Source: Acetobacteraceae bacterium | GTDB lineage: Bacteria; Pseudomonadota; Alphaproteobacteria; Acetobacterales; Acetobacteraceae | Assembly: GCA_027311485.1 (NCBI GenBank) | Contig: DAICYU010000016.1 | Location: 1 to 19,287 of the forward strand | DNA: 19,287 bases | Direction: 5' to 3' | In this document: one piece after another, positions 6,995 to 15,010 of the stretch | How the letters are laid out: every line of letters begins with the position of its first letter | How positions within the stretch are numbered: the stretch's first letter is position 1 | The notes under the pieces: model-generated | What the model was told of the DNA's origin: nothing | The model's input: the letters and a program-made list of their open reading frames with translations, nothing else | Database searches by the model: none | Translations under genes and position numbers: made by a program

Positions 6995-7705
6995 ATGGCG
7001 ACATTTGAAGAGTCCCATCCAGGATTGAGTATGTCGGCGGCCGACCTGGCAAGCCGCCTCGAGAAAATCACGGAGCAGCTGCAAAAGGAAGTCGGCCGAC
7101 TTGCAGCGCTGGAGCCGGTGAGCACAGCCGAAAAGCAGCTTGGAGTACTACGCGATGAGCTGGATGGGATCGGTCGCCTGATATCGGAAACCCGCAATGA
7201 GATTGCCGGGCTCCAGCCGTCAGGTTTCGCGCATTCGCATCTGGTTTCCGCCTCCGACGAACTCGACGCGGTGGTGGGCGCGACCGAGCGGGCCGCGGTG
7301 GAAATCATGGTCGCCGCTGAACGTTCGCAGGAGGCTGCCCAGCGCATGCGCAGCCTGCCGGGCATGACGCCCCAGGCACTCCGCGATCTGGATGTGATCG
7401 AGACCGCGTCACTCGATATCTTCATGGCCTGTTCATTTCAGGATCTCACGGGACAGCGTATTCGCAAGGTTGTGGGGGCGCTCACCTACATCGAAAAACG
7501 CGTGATGGCGCTGACGGTGCTGTGGCAGGTCGCCCCGGGTCAGGAAGCCGGAACGGCGCCGCGGATGGATGTCCGCGCCGATGCGCACCTGCTGAACGGC
7601 CCCAGCGATGCCGGCCTGATGCAGACCGACATCGACATGCTGCTGCACGGCAATGCCGGGGCGGGTGCCGTGGGTCAGGACGATGTGGACGCGCTCTTCT
7701 CATGA
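6995..7705 (+). CDS. cheZ: CheY-P phosphatase CheZ
   Basis: CheZ dephosphorylates CheY-P. The 236-residue protein is mostly long helices, as in the CheZ four-helix bundle. The catalytic block FQDLTGQRIRKVV (148-160) gives Asp150 and Gln154, with the same spacing as E. coli Asp143 and Gln147, where Gln positions the attacking water. The C-terminus GQDDVDALFS resembles the E. coli CheY-binding tail QDQVDDLLDSLGF, with an Ala/Gly-rich flexible linker before it. The ATG at 6995 follows cheY by 6 nt and has GGTGA upstream; an in-frame ATG at 7031 with AGGA six bases before it is an alternative start. The adjoining CheY is the obvious substrate. After the stop, a short stem-loop at 7720-7734 lies before fliK. 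Confidence 0.93.
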   Translation: MATFEESHPGLSMSAADLASRLEKITEQLQKEVGRLAALEPVSTAEKQLGVLRDELDGIGRLISETRNEIAGLQPSGFAHSHLVSASDELDAVVGATERAAVEIMVAAERSQEAAQRMRSLPGMTPQALRDLDVIETASLDIFMACSFQDLTGQRIRKVVGALTYIEKRVMALTVLWQVAPGQEAGTAPRMDVRADAHLLNGPSDAGLMQTDIDMLLHGNAGAGAVGQDDVDALFS

Positions 7706-7812
7706 CAGCCTTGCATCGGCCTGCGTGAAGCAGGGCTGTTCGCGATACAGGATGGAGCGACCTCCGGGACGATCAGCCGGCAACCGGATACCGTGCCCAG
7801 GGGAGTCGTAGC

Positions 7813-9732
7813 ATGGCGACCGCAGACCTCGCCTTATCGTCGATTTCCGCTGCCAGTGCCCTTATGCGCTCAGCCAGGAGCAGCCGGACCGAGGCAAGCC
7901 AGGCATTCGACGCGATGATCCCGGCGCCTGGCCAGTCGGGCGGCTCCGAACCTGACCGTGGCGCCGAACGCCATCCGGGCGCGTCGGCGCAGGCCAAATC
8001 GGCGGCAAACCAAGAGTCGTCATCTCCGAACACGGGGCCGGGGAGAGAGGCTGCGCCTTCGAACAACGCCCCGGCGACCACAACGGGACCTGATTCGGCC
8101 GCAAAGGCGAAGGCCGCCTCGTCCAAGGGCCAGCCACCGCCGCATGACACGTCATCCACCACGGGCAACGTTGCAGTCCGGACGGATGACCATAGTGCAG
8201 GCGCCGCTGTGCCTGCCGCTCATTCGACTGCCAAACCGGTCCTGGCCACCTCCGGTCCTCATGGTGACAGCCGGCAGCATCCTGCGCAGACCGGGACGAC
8301 CAACGCGTCTGATACTGTCACACCTATTATGGTGGCTGGGCAATTAAGTGCCGGCCTTGTTCCAGCACAGCCCACGGTCGTCGGGACCGCGGCGCCCCAG
8401 ACCGCCACGCCCCAGACGTCCGCCATCCAAGCGACACCTGTCCAAGCGACAGCGGTCCAATCGCCGAGCCAGAGCGGCGGAGTAGGGGCAACGCCGTCGA
8501 CTTCACCGGTTGCTCAAGCATCGTTCCCGCAGGCGGCCGCCCCTTCGGCGGCACCATCGGCCGGGGCCGCGACGTCCACGGCAGCAACGTCCGGGGTGCC
8601 CATGGGCCCGCCTCCGGCGGCCCGGATCGCGACTGCAGGTGTGCGTTCAGCCGATCAGGTCGCGGTGGCTGCTCAGGCCACTGCTCATGCTGACGCGTCC
8701 TTGGCGGGCCAATCCGCTGTCGCAGCCACAGGCGCGTCTTTAACAGGGCAGGGGGGCGCGGCGCCGGCTGCATCGTCCCCGGTGCCCGCTGCGGCGACCG
8801 CTTCCATATCCGTCGTGCAATCGGGCGCTGTCGCGCTGCCGGGCCAGGCGGCCGTCGCGGGCGCCGCACCCGCAAACAGCAAAACCGCACCCGGCCGTGT
8901 TCCGCCGCCGTCACCAAATGCGGCCCTGACCATCAGCGATGGCAGCGTCTCGGTTCCTGTCAGCGCAGACCAGGTGCAGAAGGTGGTGGCCCCGTCCCCG
9001 CCTGACAGTCACGCCGCCGCATCCGGGCAGAACGCGTCCGCCACCGACGCCGCCGGGCCGCCTGCCGATATCGTGCCGGCGCAGAACCCACTTCCAGTTG
9101 TAGCCAATGCCGCCAGCGCGGCGGCGTCCGCGCAGTCCGTCATGCCGTCCGCACAAGCCAACGGAACGCTTCCGCCGAAGACGGCGGCGACCGCTTCCCG
9201 GATCGATGCCGGATCCGGTGGCCTCTCGGCAAATCCAGCCATGCTGCCCGGTATGCAGGCCACCGCCGCCCCGTCCGGCGCGGCGCCGGCCGACGCCAGT
9301 ACCCCGGCATTGCCGCCGCAAGTGGCGGCAGAACAAACCCAGGCGCTGCTGGCTGCTCGGCTCGCCCGGGCCATGCGTGACGGGCAAACCACGCTCAGTG
9401 TCGAATTGCACCCGATCGAGCTCGGACGGGTTGAAGTTCATCTGTCGTTCCACTCGGACGGCGTCGGCGTGCAGATGACAGTCGACCGTCGCGACACGTT
9501 CGACGCGTTCAGCCGTGATCGTGCAGGCCTGGAACAGCAGTTCAGCCAGGCTGGCATCGACCTGGGCAGTGGCGGCCTGGATCTGCGGTTCGGTCAGCAA
9601 TCCGGCCAACCCGCGCCGCGTGGAAACGTCGTGCCAAACCGATTCGCCGCCACAGCCACCCAGCAAATCCCGGCTCGCAGCCAAGCCGCATCGGCCATCA
9701 CAGGTCTCGGCCTGGTCGATATCACCGCCTAG
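7813..9732 (+). CDS. fliK: Flagellar hook-length control protein FliK
   Basis: FliK is a secreted molecular ruler that sets hook length and switches the export apparatus from hook to filament substrates. About 500 residues are low-complexity Ala/Pro/Ser/Thr/Gln-rich sequence, consistent with the disordered secreted region and with fast divergence. The conserved C-terminal hook-length domain (about 505-600) contains LSVELHPIELGRVEVHLSF, a valine-rich strand, and a helix ending FSQAGIDLGSGGLDLRF, matching the usual LxPxxLGxVxV pattern. At 639 residues it is longer than enterobacterial FliK (about 400). GGGGAG lies seven bases before the ATG at 7813. flgD follows after 21 nt, a common pairing. 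Short tandem units include TCCAAGCGACA twice (8426-8436 and 8441-8451). Confidence 0.88.
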   Translation: MATADLALSSISAASALMRSARSSRTEASQAFDAMIPAPGQSGGSEPDRGAERHPGASAQAKSAANQESSSPNTGPGREAAPSNNAPATTTGPDSAAKAKAASSKGQPPPHDTSSTTGNVAVRTDDHSAGAAVPAAHSTAKPVLATSGPHGDSRQHPAQTGTTNASDTVTPIMVAGQLSAGLVPAQPTVVGTAAPQTATPQTSAIQATPVQATAVQSPSQSGGVGATPSTSPVAQASFPQAAAPSAAPSAGAATSTAATSGVPMGPPPAARIATAGVRSADQVAVAAQATAHADASLAGQSAVAATGASLTGQGGAAPAASSPVPAAATASISVVQSGAVALPGQAAVAGAAPANSKTAPGRVPPPSPNAALTISDGSVSVPVSADQVQKVVAPSPPDSHAAASGQNASATDAAGPPADIVPAQNPLPVVANAASAAASAQSVMPSAQANGTLPPKTAATASRIDAGSGGLSANPAMLPGMQATAAPSGAAPADASTPALPPQVAAEQTQALLAARLARAMRDGQTTLSVELHPIELGRVEVHLSFHSDGVGVQMTVDRRDTFDAFSRDRAGLEQQFSQAGIDLGSGGLDLRFGQQSGQPAPRGNVVPNRFAATATQQIPARSQAASAITGLGLVDITA

Positions 9733-9753
9733 AACGTAGAAGGATTTTCTCCT

Positions 9754-10449
9754 ATGTCCACCATAGCGACCTCCCCCACGGCTGCAGCTTCAGCCCTGAG
9801 CGCCCTGGCGGGGACTACACCGACCACGCAAGTCGGATCGAACGCAAACAACACACAGATGAATGAGTTTCTGACACTGCTGACGGCGCAGCTGAAGAAC
9901 CAGGATCCAACCAATCCGACTGACCCAACACAATTCGTTGCGCAGCTCGCGCAATTCTCGACGGTGGAACAGTTGACGCAGAGCAACACCACCCTCGACA
10001 CCATGTCCCAGTCCCTGTCGAGCATGGCCCTGGGGCAGTATGCCGGCATGATCAATCAGACCGTGACGTCCAACGCGACCGCGGTGACCGTGCCGTCCTC
10101 CGGCAGCATCTCGGCACCAATCAGTTTCACCGCCTCGTCCACCTCACTTTCCAACATGCAGGTTCAGGTCACCGATGCTTCGGGGGCTGTCGTGAACACG
10201 ATCCCGGTCAGCGGTGCTTCCGGCTCTTTCACCTTCAACGCCGTGGACAGCAAGGGTAACGCGCTTCCGGCCGGTCAGTACGACCTGTCGTTGGTTGGCA
10301 ACGCTGTCGGTGGTCAGTCCCAGTCGGCCGGGTCCCTGGCCATGAACAGCCAGGTCACCGGTGTTGTGCAACAAACCGGCGGAACATGGGGCTTGCAATT
10401 GAAGAATGGCCTGACAGTCGGGGCGACGACGCTGACGTCAATGAACTAA
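9754..10449 (+). CDS. flgD: Flagellar hook cap / assembly protein FlgD
   Basis: FlgD caps the growing hook and directs polymerisation of FlgE subunits after export. The 231-residue protein has the hallmark N-terminal segment FLTLLTAQLKNQDPTNP followed by DPTQFVAQLAQFSTVEQL (about 35-75). A long helix and then the beta-rich FlgD Ig-like/tudor region follow (about 95-215), including PVSGASGSFTFNAVDSKGN and LPAGQYDLSLVG, the typical GxYxf strand. Ala/Ser/Thr richness at the N-terminus fits an export signal without a cleaved peptide. AAGGA lies nine bases before the ATG. It is probably cotranscribed with fliK. A GC hairpin between its stop and the convergent receiver gene may end both transcripts. 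Confidence 0.95.
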   Translation: MSTIATSPTAAASALSALAGTTPTTQVGSNANNTQMNEFLTLLTAQLKNQDPTNPTDPTQFVAQLAQFSTVEQLTQSNTTLDTMSQSLSSMALGQYAGMINQTVTSNATAVTVPSSGSISAPISFTASSTSLSNMQVQVTDASGAVVNTIPVSGASGSFTFNAVDSKGNALPAGQYDLSLVGNAVGGQSQSAGSLAMNSQVTGVVQQTGGTWGLQLKNGLTVGATTLTSMN

Positions 10450-10463
10450 CGGCCCCCCGGCCG
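10450..10463. terminator. Short GC hairpin between convergent flgD and receiver gene
   Basis: CGGCC-CCCC-GGCCG sits in the 27-bp gap between the flgD stop and the stop of the opposing gene. It has no T-run on either strand. Placement suggests a bidirectional 3' end, but the stem is only 5 bp. Confidence 0.35.
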
Positions 10464-10476
10464 CGACGGCGGCGAG

Positions 10477-10905
10477 TCAGCCGAACCGGCTGGCTCGCTG
10501 GCGGGAAGCGACCGGAAACGAAGCGTGTGTGCGCGAATCCTGGTCGATCGAACCGGGATCGAACAGCGACTCCAGGCGAACCTGCAGACCGTCGTGGTCA
10601 AGCGGGAGCGCGGAGACCGTGTTGGCGCCTGATGAGAGCGCCAGCCTGTATGCATCCGGTGTCGTGCGGGCGGAAATGAACAGGACCGGCAGCAAGATCC
10701 CTGCCGTCCGCAAGATGCGAACGGCCTCATAGCCCACCAGGTCCGGTCGCATGTCGACAACAATGGCAGCGAATGCACGGGTGCGGAGGAAAGTCAGCGC
10801 CTGTGCAACGGTGTCCGATCGCACGACGTCGTTTCCCGCCTCGGCAAGCACGACTGCAATCCGGGCAGGCTCCGTTAGTTCATTGTTCAGCAGCAGGATT
10901 CCCAT
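10477..10905 (-). CDS. Receiver-only pseudo-response regulator, CtrA-receiver-like
   Basis: The 142-residue protein is one receiver fold with about 30 extra C-terminal residues and no output domain. The block GYEAVRILRTAGILLPVLFIS (58-78) and the following helix resemble the receiver of CtrA, the alphaproteobacterial cell-cycle and flagellar regulator (GYEVLRTLRVAKVNTPILILS from memory). The phosphorylation site is eroded: the acidic pair is Asn7-Asn8, the conserved Lys is Leu100 in SALPL, and Asp51 is kept. A phosphate-independent interaction domain is plausible but inferred. The ATG at 10905 begins the fold directly and has GGAGG only two or three bases upstream, which is tight. An in-frame ATG at 11004 would add 33 residues of non-receiver sequence, so the start is uncertain. 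It converges on flgD. Confidence 0.75.
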   Translation of the reverse strand: MGILLLNNELTEPARIAVVLAEAGNDVVRSDTVAQALTFLRTRAFAAIVVDMRPDLVGYEAVRILRTAGILLPVLFISARTTPDAYRLALSSGANTVSALPLDHDGLQVRLESLFDPGSIDQDSRTHASFPVASRQRASRFG

Positions 10906-11889
10906 GCCCTCCTGCCCCGACCGACGCCTTGGACGGTCGCACATACGTCTGAGGCCGGGGGTGCCATCCGTCACAAGGGATAGGGCGACATTAGAAATGA
11001 ACATTCGCTCGGACCCTGTGTGATGGCAGGTCTGCTGGATTATCCGCGATCAACGACACCCTCATTCGTGGCCGGCGAATCGATCGGTGCAATCGGGTGC
11101 ATGATGAAATCGGTCGCCAGGCACCGCTATTGCCGAATGGACGGGGTCAAATGGCGCAAGGGCAGGGATCATGTTACGACCAGATATCATTAACCGGGCG
11201 ACAGCGCCGGCGATGCCAGCCAGTCCAGGGCAAAGCGGCGACATCGCAGGTCGGCATGACGCAAAGCGGCCGACATGCAACGTGCAGTAACAAATACCCT
11301 GTCTCCTGAAATCATTCGCCGATGCAGTCGTGGGACTTCGACTTACAGCCAGAAATTGGTATCAGAAGTCAACCACAACTTCTCCCGTGCCTGACATTCA
11401 TGATTTTGCCCGTGGGATGGTGATGGGCGCCTCGGGGCGGGTTTGGTTCGTGGCGTACCAGGGAATCCGGTGCCAGATTGGCGGATGTGGCGCGGCAGGT
11501 GCGGCAACCAGTTGATGGTGGCAGTGCCAGTCATCGACACCCGGCAAATAGAATCGAATTCAGACCAAAAATAATAAGGCAAAACCCAGAGGAATGAAAA
11601 ATCCTTGCTGAAGCGTTCGCACCAGATCATTATAAAGTCCGTTCCGCCACAAGAGTGACGTCCATGTCTGTTCGTCTACACCGCCAAGCGTCGAACTGGG
11701 CAGGCCAGGCCGTTTCCCGGCAGCGCCGCGTCGCCCGCCGCCTGATGTCCTGAACCGATCACGCAATGAGCGGCGGGCCTTTCCGGCGGCGATGGTGAGA
11801 CCTCTTGGTTATCGCGATCGTTCCGGCGAATGGCAGCGGCGTCGAATCCATAATATCCGTACCACGACATTGTATCGAGGGAGTGCGCC
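10906..11889. other. Long intergenic stretch without a convincing gene
   Basis: About 980 bp separate the pseudo-receiver from the MCP gene. Several open frames of 60-95 codons occur on both strands, but none has a clear ribosome binding site plus a recognisable protein, and those opposite each other look equally good. An AT-rich patch (about 11535-11640) stands out. There, a minus frame reads GLYNDLVRTLQQGFFIPLGF and then a hydrophobic end, perhaps a relic. Inverted repeats include AGAAGT/ACTTCT at 11364-11383 and GCCCGCCGC/GCGGCGGGC at 11733-11778. A CATAAT at 11849-11854 may be a -10 for the MCP, without a good -35. Confidence 0.5.
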
Positions 11890-13938
11890 ATGAGGCAGAC
11901 GAATACGAGTACCGGCGGGATCTTTTCGATATACCAAGATTGCAAGGTCAGTACCAAGATAGGCTTGGGCTTTGCATGTACCTTGGCAATCTTCGGTCTT
12001 GTAGCCGGGATGGCGTGGTTCACGTTCAGAGCCACGCAGCACGGCTTCAATCGCTACGCTCATGAAGTGGCAGCTGCAGACACGTTCCGCGATCTCGATC
12101 GTACGTTCGTCAACATGCGACGCTTCGTCAGGGAGTATGCGTTCACCGGTGTGCCGGCCAATATCGACTCTGCCAACCAGGAACGGTCCGCGCTCGATGC
12201 GATTGTGCGCCAAAGTCTGGCGGATACGAACGATGTGGAGCGGCATCGCCACATCGAGGCGATTGCACGCGATCTTGAGGCTTACGCGGTGGGCTTTGAG
12301 GAGATCGTTTCAAGGAAGCGGGAACTGGTTGGCTTGGAGACGGAGCGCCTGGGTTTGCTTGGCAATGCCGGGTCCTCCAATTTTGAGGCTTTGATGGGCC
12401 TGGCGCGTAAGTCCGGCGATGCGGACCGGCTGCAAGCGACGGACGTCGCATTCAAGCAGTTCCTGGTTGCCCGCGTCGATGTCAACAAGCTGCTGGGTAG
12501 TAACGACACCAAGGTAGCCACGGACGCCGACAAGCAGTTCACTGCCGTTCTGGCTGCCCTAACGGCACAACAGACCGGCCTGCAGAACCAGGACTATGCT
12601 GACGCGCTGAACCGGTTACGGGCCGGGGTTTTCGCATATCGCGACACCTTCCATTCCGCTCAGGCGCTTGAAAGCGAGATCAGTGAAATGGTCTCAAAAA
12701 CTATTGTGGGGATCGCCAACCAACTTCAGTCGGAGGTGGAGGCGGTTAAGGCCGATGCGGTTGCCGACCAGCAGAGCGACCTTCGGGAGACCATGGCGAG
12801 CATGACCAGTGCCAACCGTACGATCCAGGCTTTGTCGATCGGTGGAATCATGCTTGGCATCGTGCTGGCATGGCTGATCGGCCGTGCCATTTCGAAACCA
12901 ATCGTTGCGGCCTGTAATGCGATGGAAGCCCTTGCCGGCGGTAATAAGGCCATTGCCATTCCAGGACTTGGCCGGAAAGACGAAATCGGCCGGATGGCGG
13001 AGGCCGTCAGCGTATTCAAGGCCGGTATGATTGAGGCGGATGAACTGCGGGAACAAAGTGAACGTCAAAGGGTAGAGACCGAAAGGGCGCGTAAGGCCGG
13101 CATGCTGCAGGTTGCCGATCAGTTCGAGGCTGGCATCAAGGGCGTTGCCCAATCGGTTTCCAGCCAGGCGTCTGAAATGCAGATTGCGGCCGCCTCGCTC
13201 ACGGATGCGGCGCAGCAGGCGACGGACCGGGCGACCGCGGTTGCCGCGGCGGTCGAGGAGGCCTCGGTCAACGTGCAGGTCGTTGCCGGCTCCACCGAGG
13301 AGCTTTCATCGTCGGTGCAGGAAATCGCCCGGCAGATGGAGCAGTCGTCGAAGATTGCCGGACAGGCGGTGCATGAGGCCGACCGGACCAACACGATCGT
13401 TGAAGGGATGACCAAGACGGCACAACGGATTGGTGACGTGGTGGCGCTTATTCAGACGATCGCAAGTCAGACCAACCTGCTGGCACTGAATGCGACGATC
13501 GAGGCCGCGCGGGCAGGCGATGCCGGCAAGGGCTTTGCGGTCGTCGCGGGCGAGGTCAAGTCGCTCGCCAGCCAGACGGCCAAGGCGACAAGTGAGATCC
13601 GGGCCCAGATTGACGACATTCAGGCTGTCACCGGCCAAGCGGCCGAGGCGATCCGCGGCATCGGGGGCATCATTCGCGAGATGAACGAAATTGCCATCGC
13701 CACGGCGTCAGCGGTTGAGGAGCAAGGGGCGGCGACGCGGGAGATTGCCAACAGCGTGCGGCAAGCCGCGGCTGGCACCAATGAGATCGCCAGGAATGTC
13801 GAGGGTGTGAGCCGAGCGGCGAGCGAGACGGGGGCGGCTGCGTCCCAGCTTCTGGGCAGTGCGGGTGAACTGTCCAAGCAGGCCGAGACGTTGCGGCATG
13901 ATGTGGATGGCTTCCTGATCAGCGTAAGAAGCGCCTGA
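11890..13938 (+). CDS. Methyl-accepting chemotaxis protein, HBM-like sensor
   Basis: The 682-residue protein is a classical transmembrane receptor. The first membrane helix is about 24-46. A long all-helical periplasmic part (about 47-310) has a length and pattern compatible with a helical bimodular (HBM) ligand domain. The second membrane helix is IQALSIGGIMLGIVLAWLIG (about 312-331). A HAMP domain follows (about 332-385, with SKPIVAACNAMEALAGGN and DEIGRMAEAV), then the coiled-coil signalling domain. Its hairpin tip, around 524-550, reads IASQTNLLALNATIEAARAG, then GKGFAVVAGEVKSLA, which binds CheA and CheW. It ends DGFLISVRSA, without an NWETF-type CheR/CheB tether. GAGGGAG lies six bases before the ATG. 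The ligand is unknown. It is not in an operon with the che genes. Confidence 0.93.
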   Translation: MRQTNTSTGGIFSIYQDCKVSTKIGLGFACTLAIFGLVAGMAWFTFRATQHGFNRYAHEVAAADTFRDLDRTFVNMRRFVREYAFTGVPANIDSANQERSALDAIVRQSLADTNDVERHRHIEAIARDLEAYAVGFEEIVSRKRELVGLETERLGLLGNAGSSNFEALMGLARKSGDADRLQATDVAFKQFLVARVDVNKLLGSNDTKVATDADKQFTAVLAALTAQQTGLQNQDYADALNRLRAGVFAYRDTFHSAQALESEISEMVSKTIVGIANQLQSEVEAVKADAVADQQSDLRETMASMTSANRTIQALSIGGIMLGIVLAWLIGRAISKPIVAACNAMEALAGGNKAIAIPGLGRKDEIGRMAEAVSVFKAGMIEADELREQSERQRVETERARKAGMLQVADQFEAGIKGVAQSVSSQASEMQIAAASLTDAAQQATDRATAVAAAVEEASVNVQVVAGSTEELSSSVQEIARQMEQSSKIAGQAVHEADRTNTIVEGMTKTAQRIGDVVALIQTIASQTNLLALNATIEAARAGDAGKGFAVVAGEVKSLASQTAKATSEIRAQIDDIQAVTGQAAEAIRGIGGIIREMNEIAIATASAVEEQGAATREIANSVRQAAAGTNEIARNVEGVSRAASETGAAASQLLGSAGELSKQAETLRHDVDGFLISVRSA

Positions 13939-13961
13939 TCCAGGGAAGCGCCTGACCAAGG
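13928..13961. repeat. 17-bp imperfect tandem duplication at the MCP stop codon
   Basis: GAAGCGCCTGATCCAGG is followed directly by GAAGCGCCTGACCAAGG (15 of 17 identical). The first copy holds the last codons and TGA of the MCP gene; the second repeats them in the non-coding spacer. Confidence 0.6.
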
Positions 13962-13980
13962 GGGCGGTGTCGGGTCGGCT

Positions 13981-14868
13981 TCAGCAGCCGATCCGGACGA
14001 CTGAAGGCGCGGCGCGGTGGAACGCTTTGTGCCAATCGACGTCCGCTTCATTTGGCGGTGGCGCGAACCGCGGCACGATGCCGGCTGATCCCAGGAAATC
14101 AACCAGATCGCTGATCGTGGTTGCCGAGATCAGGCCCTGATTGGTCCCATCGGCCACAATGACCCCGATGACATTGCCTGCACGGTCGACCACCGGGCCG
14201 CCGCTGGCGCCATGCCCGATAGTGGCGCTGATCTCGAAGGCCCAACGCATCCGCTGCGACTGCGATTGACCAAAGAAGGCTGCGCCGTCCTGCCAGGTTG
14301 GGTCGATCAGATGCCCCGTCCTATCCATGGCGCGGAAGCTTTCAGCCTGGCCAGTGCCGGGTTGGTGGATAATGATGATGGCATGCTGCACGGCGCCCAA
14401 CACACTACGGGCGACATCGTAAGCTGCCGCATCGACCGGATATCCGAGGAGCAGTGTCTCGGTGTCACGCTGAATGTGCGATGCGGCGGAGAGGGCGACC
14501 GGTGGGATCGGCGGATCGTCCGGGCCGCGAAGCAGAACCAGGTCCAGGTCCTTGTCCTCACGCATCACCCGCCAGGGCCCCTGATAACCGGCGACCTGGA
14601 TGGGTCGGCGGTCCGTTGTGCATTGCAGGGTTACATGAGCATCGGTGACCAGCAGGCCCGGGGCGATGCTGAAGGCGGTTCCTGCACTGGATGCGAAAGT
14701 AACGGGTTGGGACGTAGCGGATTCGCCTACGGTCGTCGGTGCCACGTCGATCTTGCCGGGACCCGCGACCCCCTGATTATGCGACCCAAGCGTTGACGTT
14801 GCCATCAGCGTACCCGCGGCCAAAACCGACAGGCAGGTCGTCCATTTCAAAAAGCTGAAACGATCCAT
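13981..14868 (-). CDS. Secreted trypsin-like serine protease (S1 fold)
   Basis: The 295-residue protein has a signal-like N-terminus: a short positive stretch, then a hydrophobic core from about 11 to 27, so it is probably exported to the periplasm. The trypsin-fold triad is visible: His78 in LLVTDAHV, Asp109 (or Asp107) in KDLDLVLLRG, and Ser222 in GHGASGGPVVD. This resembles HtrA/DegP-type peptidases. No PDZ domain follows, and the C-terminus is a short tail ending VVRIGC. The start is uncertain: the ATG at 14868 begins the signal directly but lacks a good ribosome site, and an ATG at 14898 adds ten mainly basic residues. It converges on the MCP gene and diverges from the FliJ-like gene. 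A flagellar role is possible from context only. Confidence 0.82.
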   Translation of the reverse strand: MDRFSFLKWTTCLSVLAAGTLMATSTLGSHNQGVAGPGKIDVAPTTVGESATSQPVTFASSAGTAFSIAPGLLVTDAHVTLQCTTDRRPIQVAGYQGPWRVMREDKDLDLVLLRGPDDPPIPPVALSAASHIQRDTETLLLGYPVDAAAYDVARSVLGAVQHAIIIIHQPGTGQAESFRAMDRTGHLIDPTWQDGAAFFGQSQSQRMRWAFEISATIGHGASGGPVVDRAGNVIGVIVADGTNQGLISATTISDLVDFLGSAGIVPRFAPPPNEADVDWHKAFHRAAPSVVRIGC

Positions 14869-14899
14869 CACGCGGCCCAGGTGCCTTTTGGGATGCATG

Positions 14900-14926
14900 C
14901 CGGTCTGAAATGACCGGACATCAGAC
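14900..14926. repeat. Two interlocked inverted repeats between protease and fliJ-like genes
   Basis: CCGGTC (14900-14905) pairs with GACCGG (14912-14917), while GTCTGA (14903-14908) pairs with TCAGAC (14921-14926). The left arms overlap, so only one pairing can form at a time. Immediately to the right is TGCGAAAATAT (14927-14937), identical to an element at 6544-6554. Operator function is inferred. Confidence 0.5.
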
Positions 14927-15000
14927 TGCGAAAATATAGGGTAGAAATCGGCTGCGCCATCAGTAAAATCCGCCACCGCGCAATGCAGCGCAGGATTTTT

Positions 15001-15005
15001 GAGGA
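15001..15005 (+). promoter_or_regulatory. Ribosome binding site of the fliJ-like gene
   Basis: GAGGA lies five bases before the ATG at 15011 and decides that start over the TTG at 14999, which overlaps it. Confidence 0.7.
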
Positions 15006-15010
15006 ATGAT

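Noticed and set aside
7705..7739. ACAGCC/GGCTGT inverted repeat after cheZ
   Set aside because: The long loop and short stem, with no T-run, make it weak as a terminator; only the inner 5-bp stem is mentioned under cheZ.
8911..9684. Minus-strand open frame of 257 codons opposite fliK
   Set aside because: The Gly/Arg-rich product mirrors the fliK repeats; the plus strand holds the conserved hook-length domain.
11343..11630. Minus-strand 95-codon frame in the long intergenic region
   Set aside because: No clear ribosome site and no recognisable domain; kept only as part of the intergenic description.
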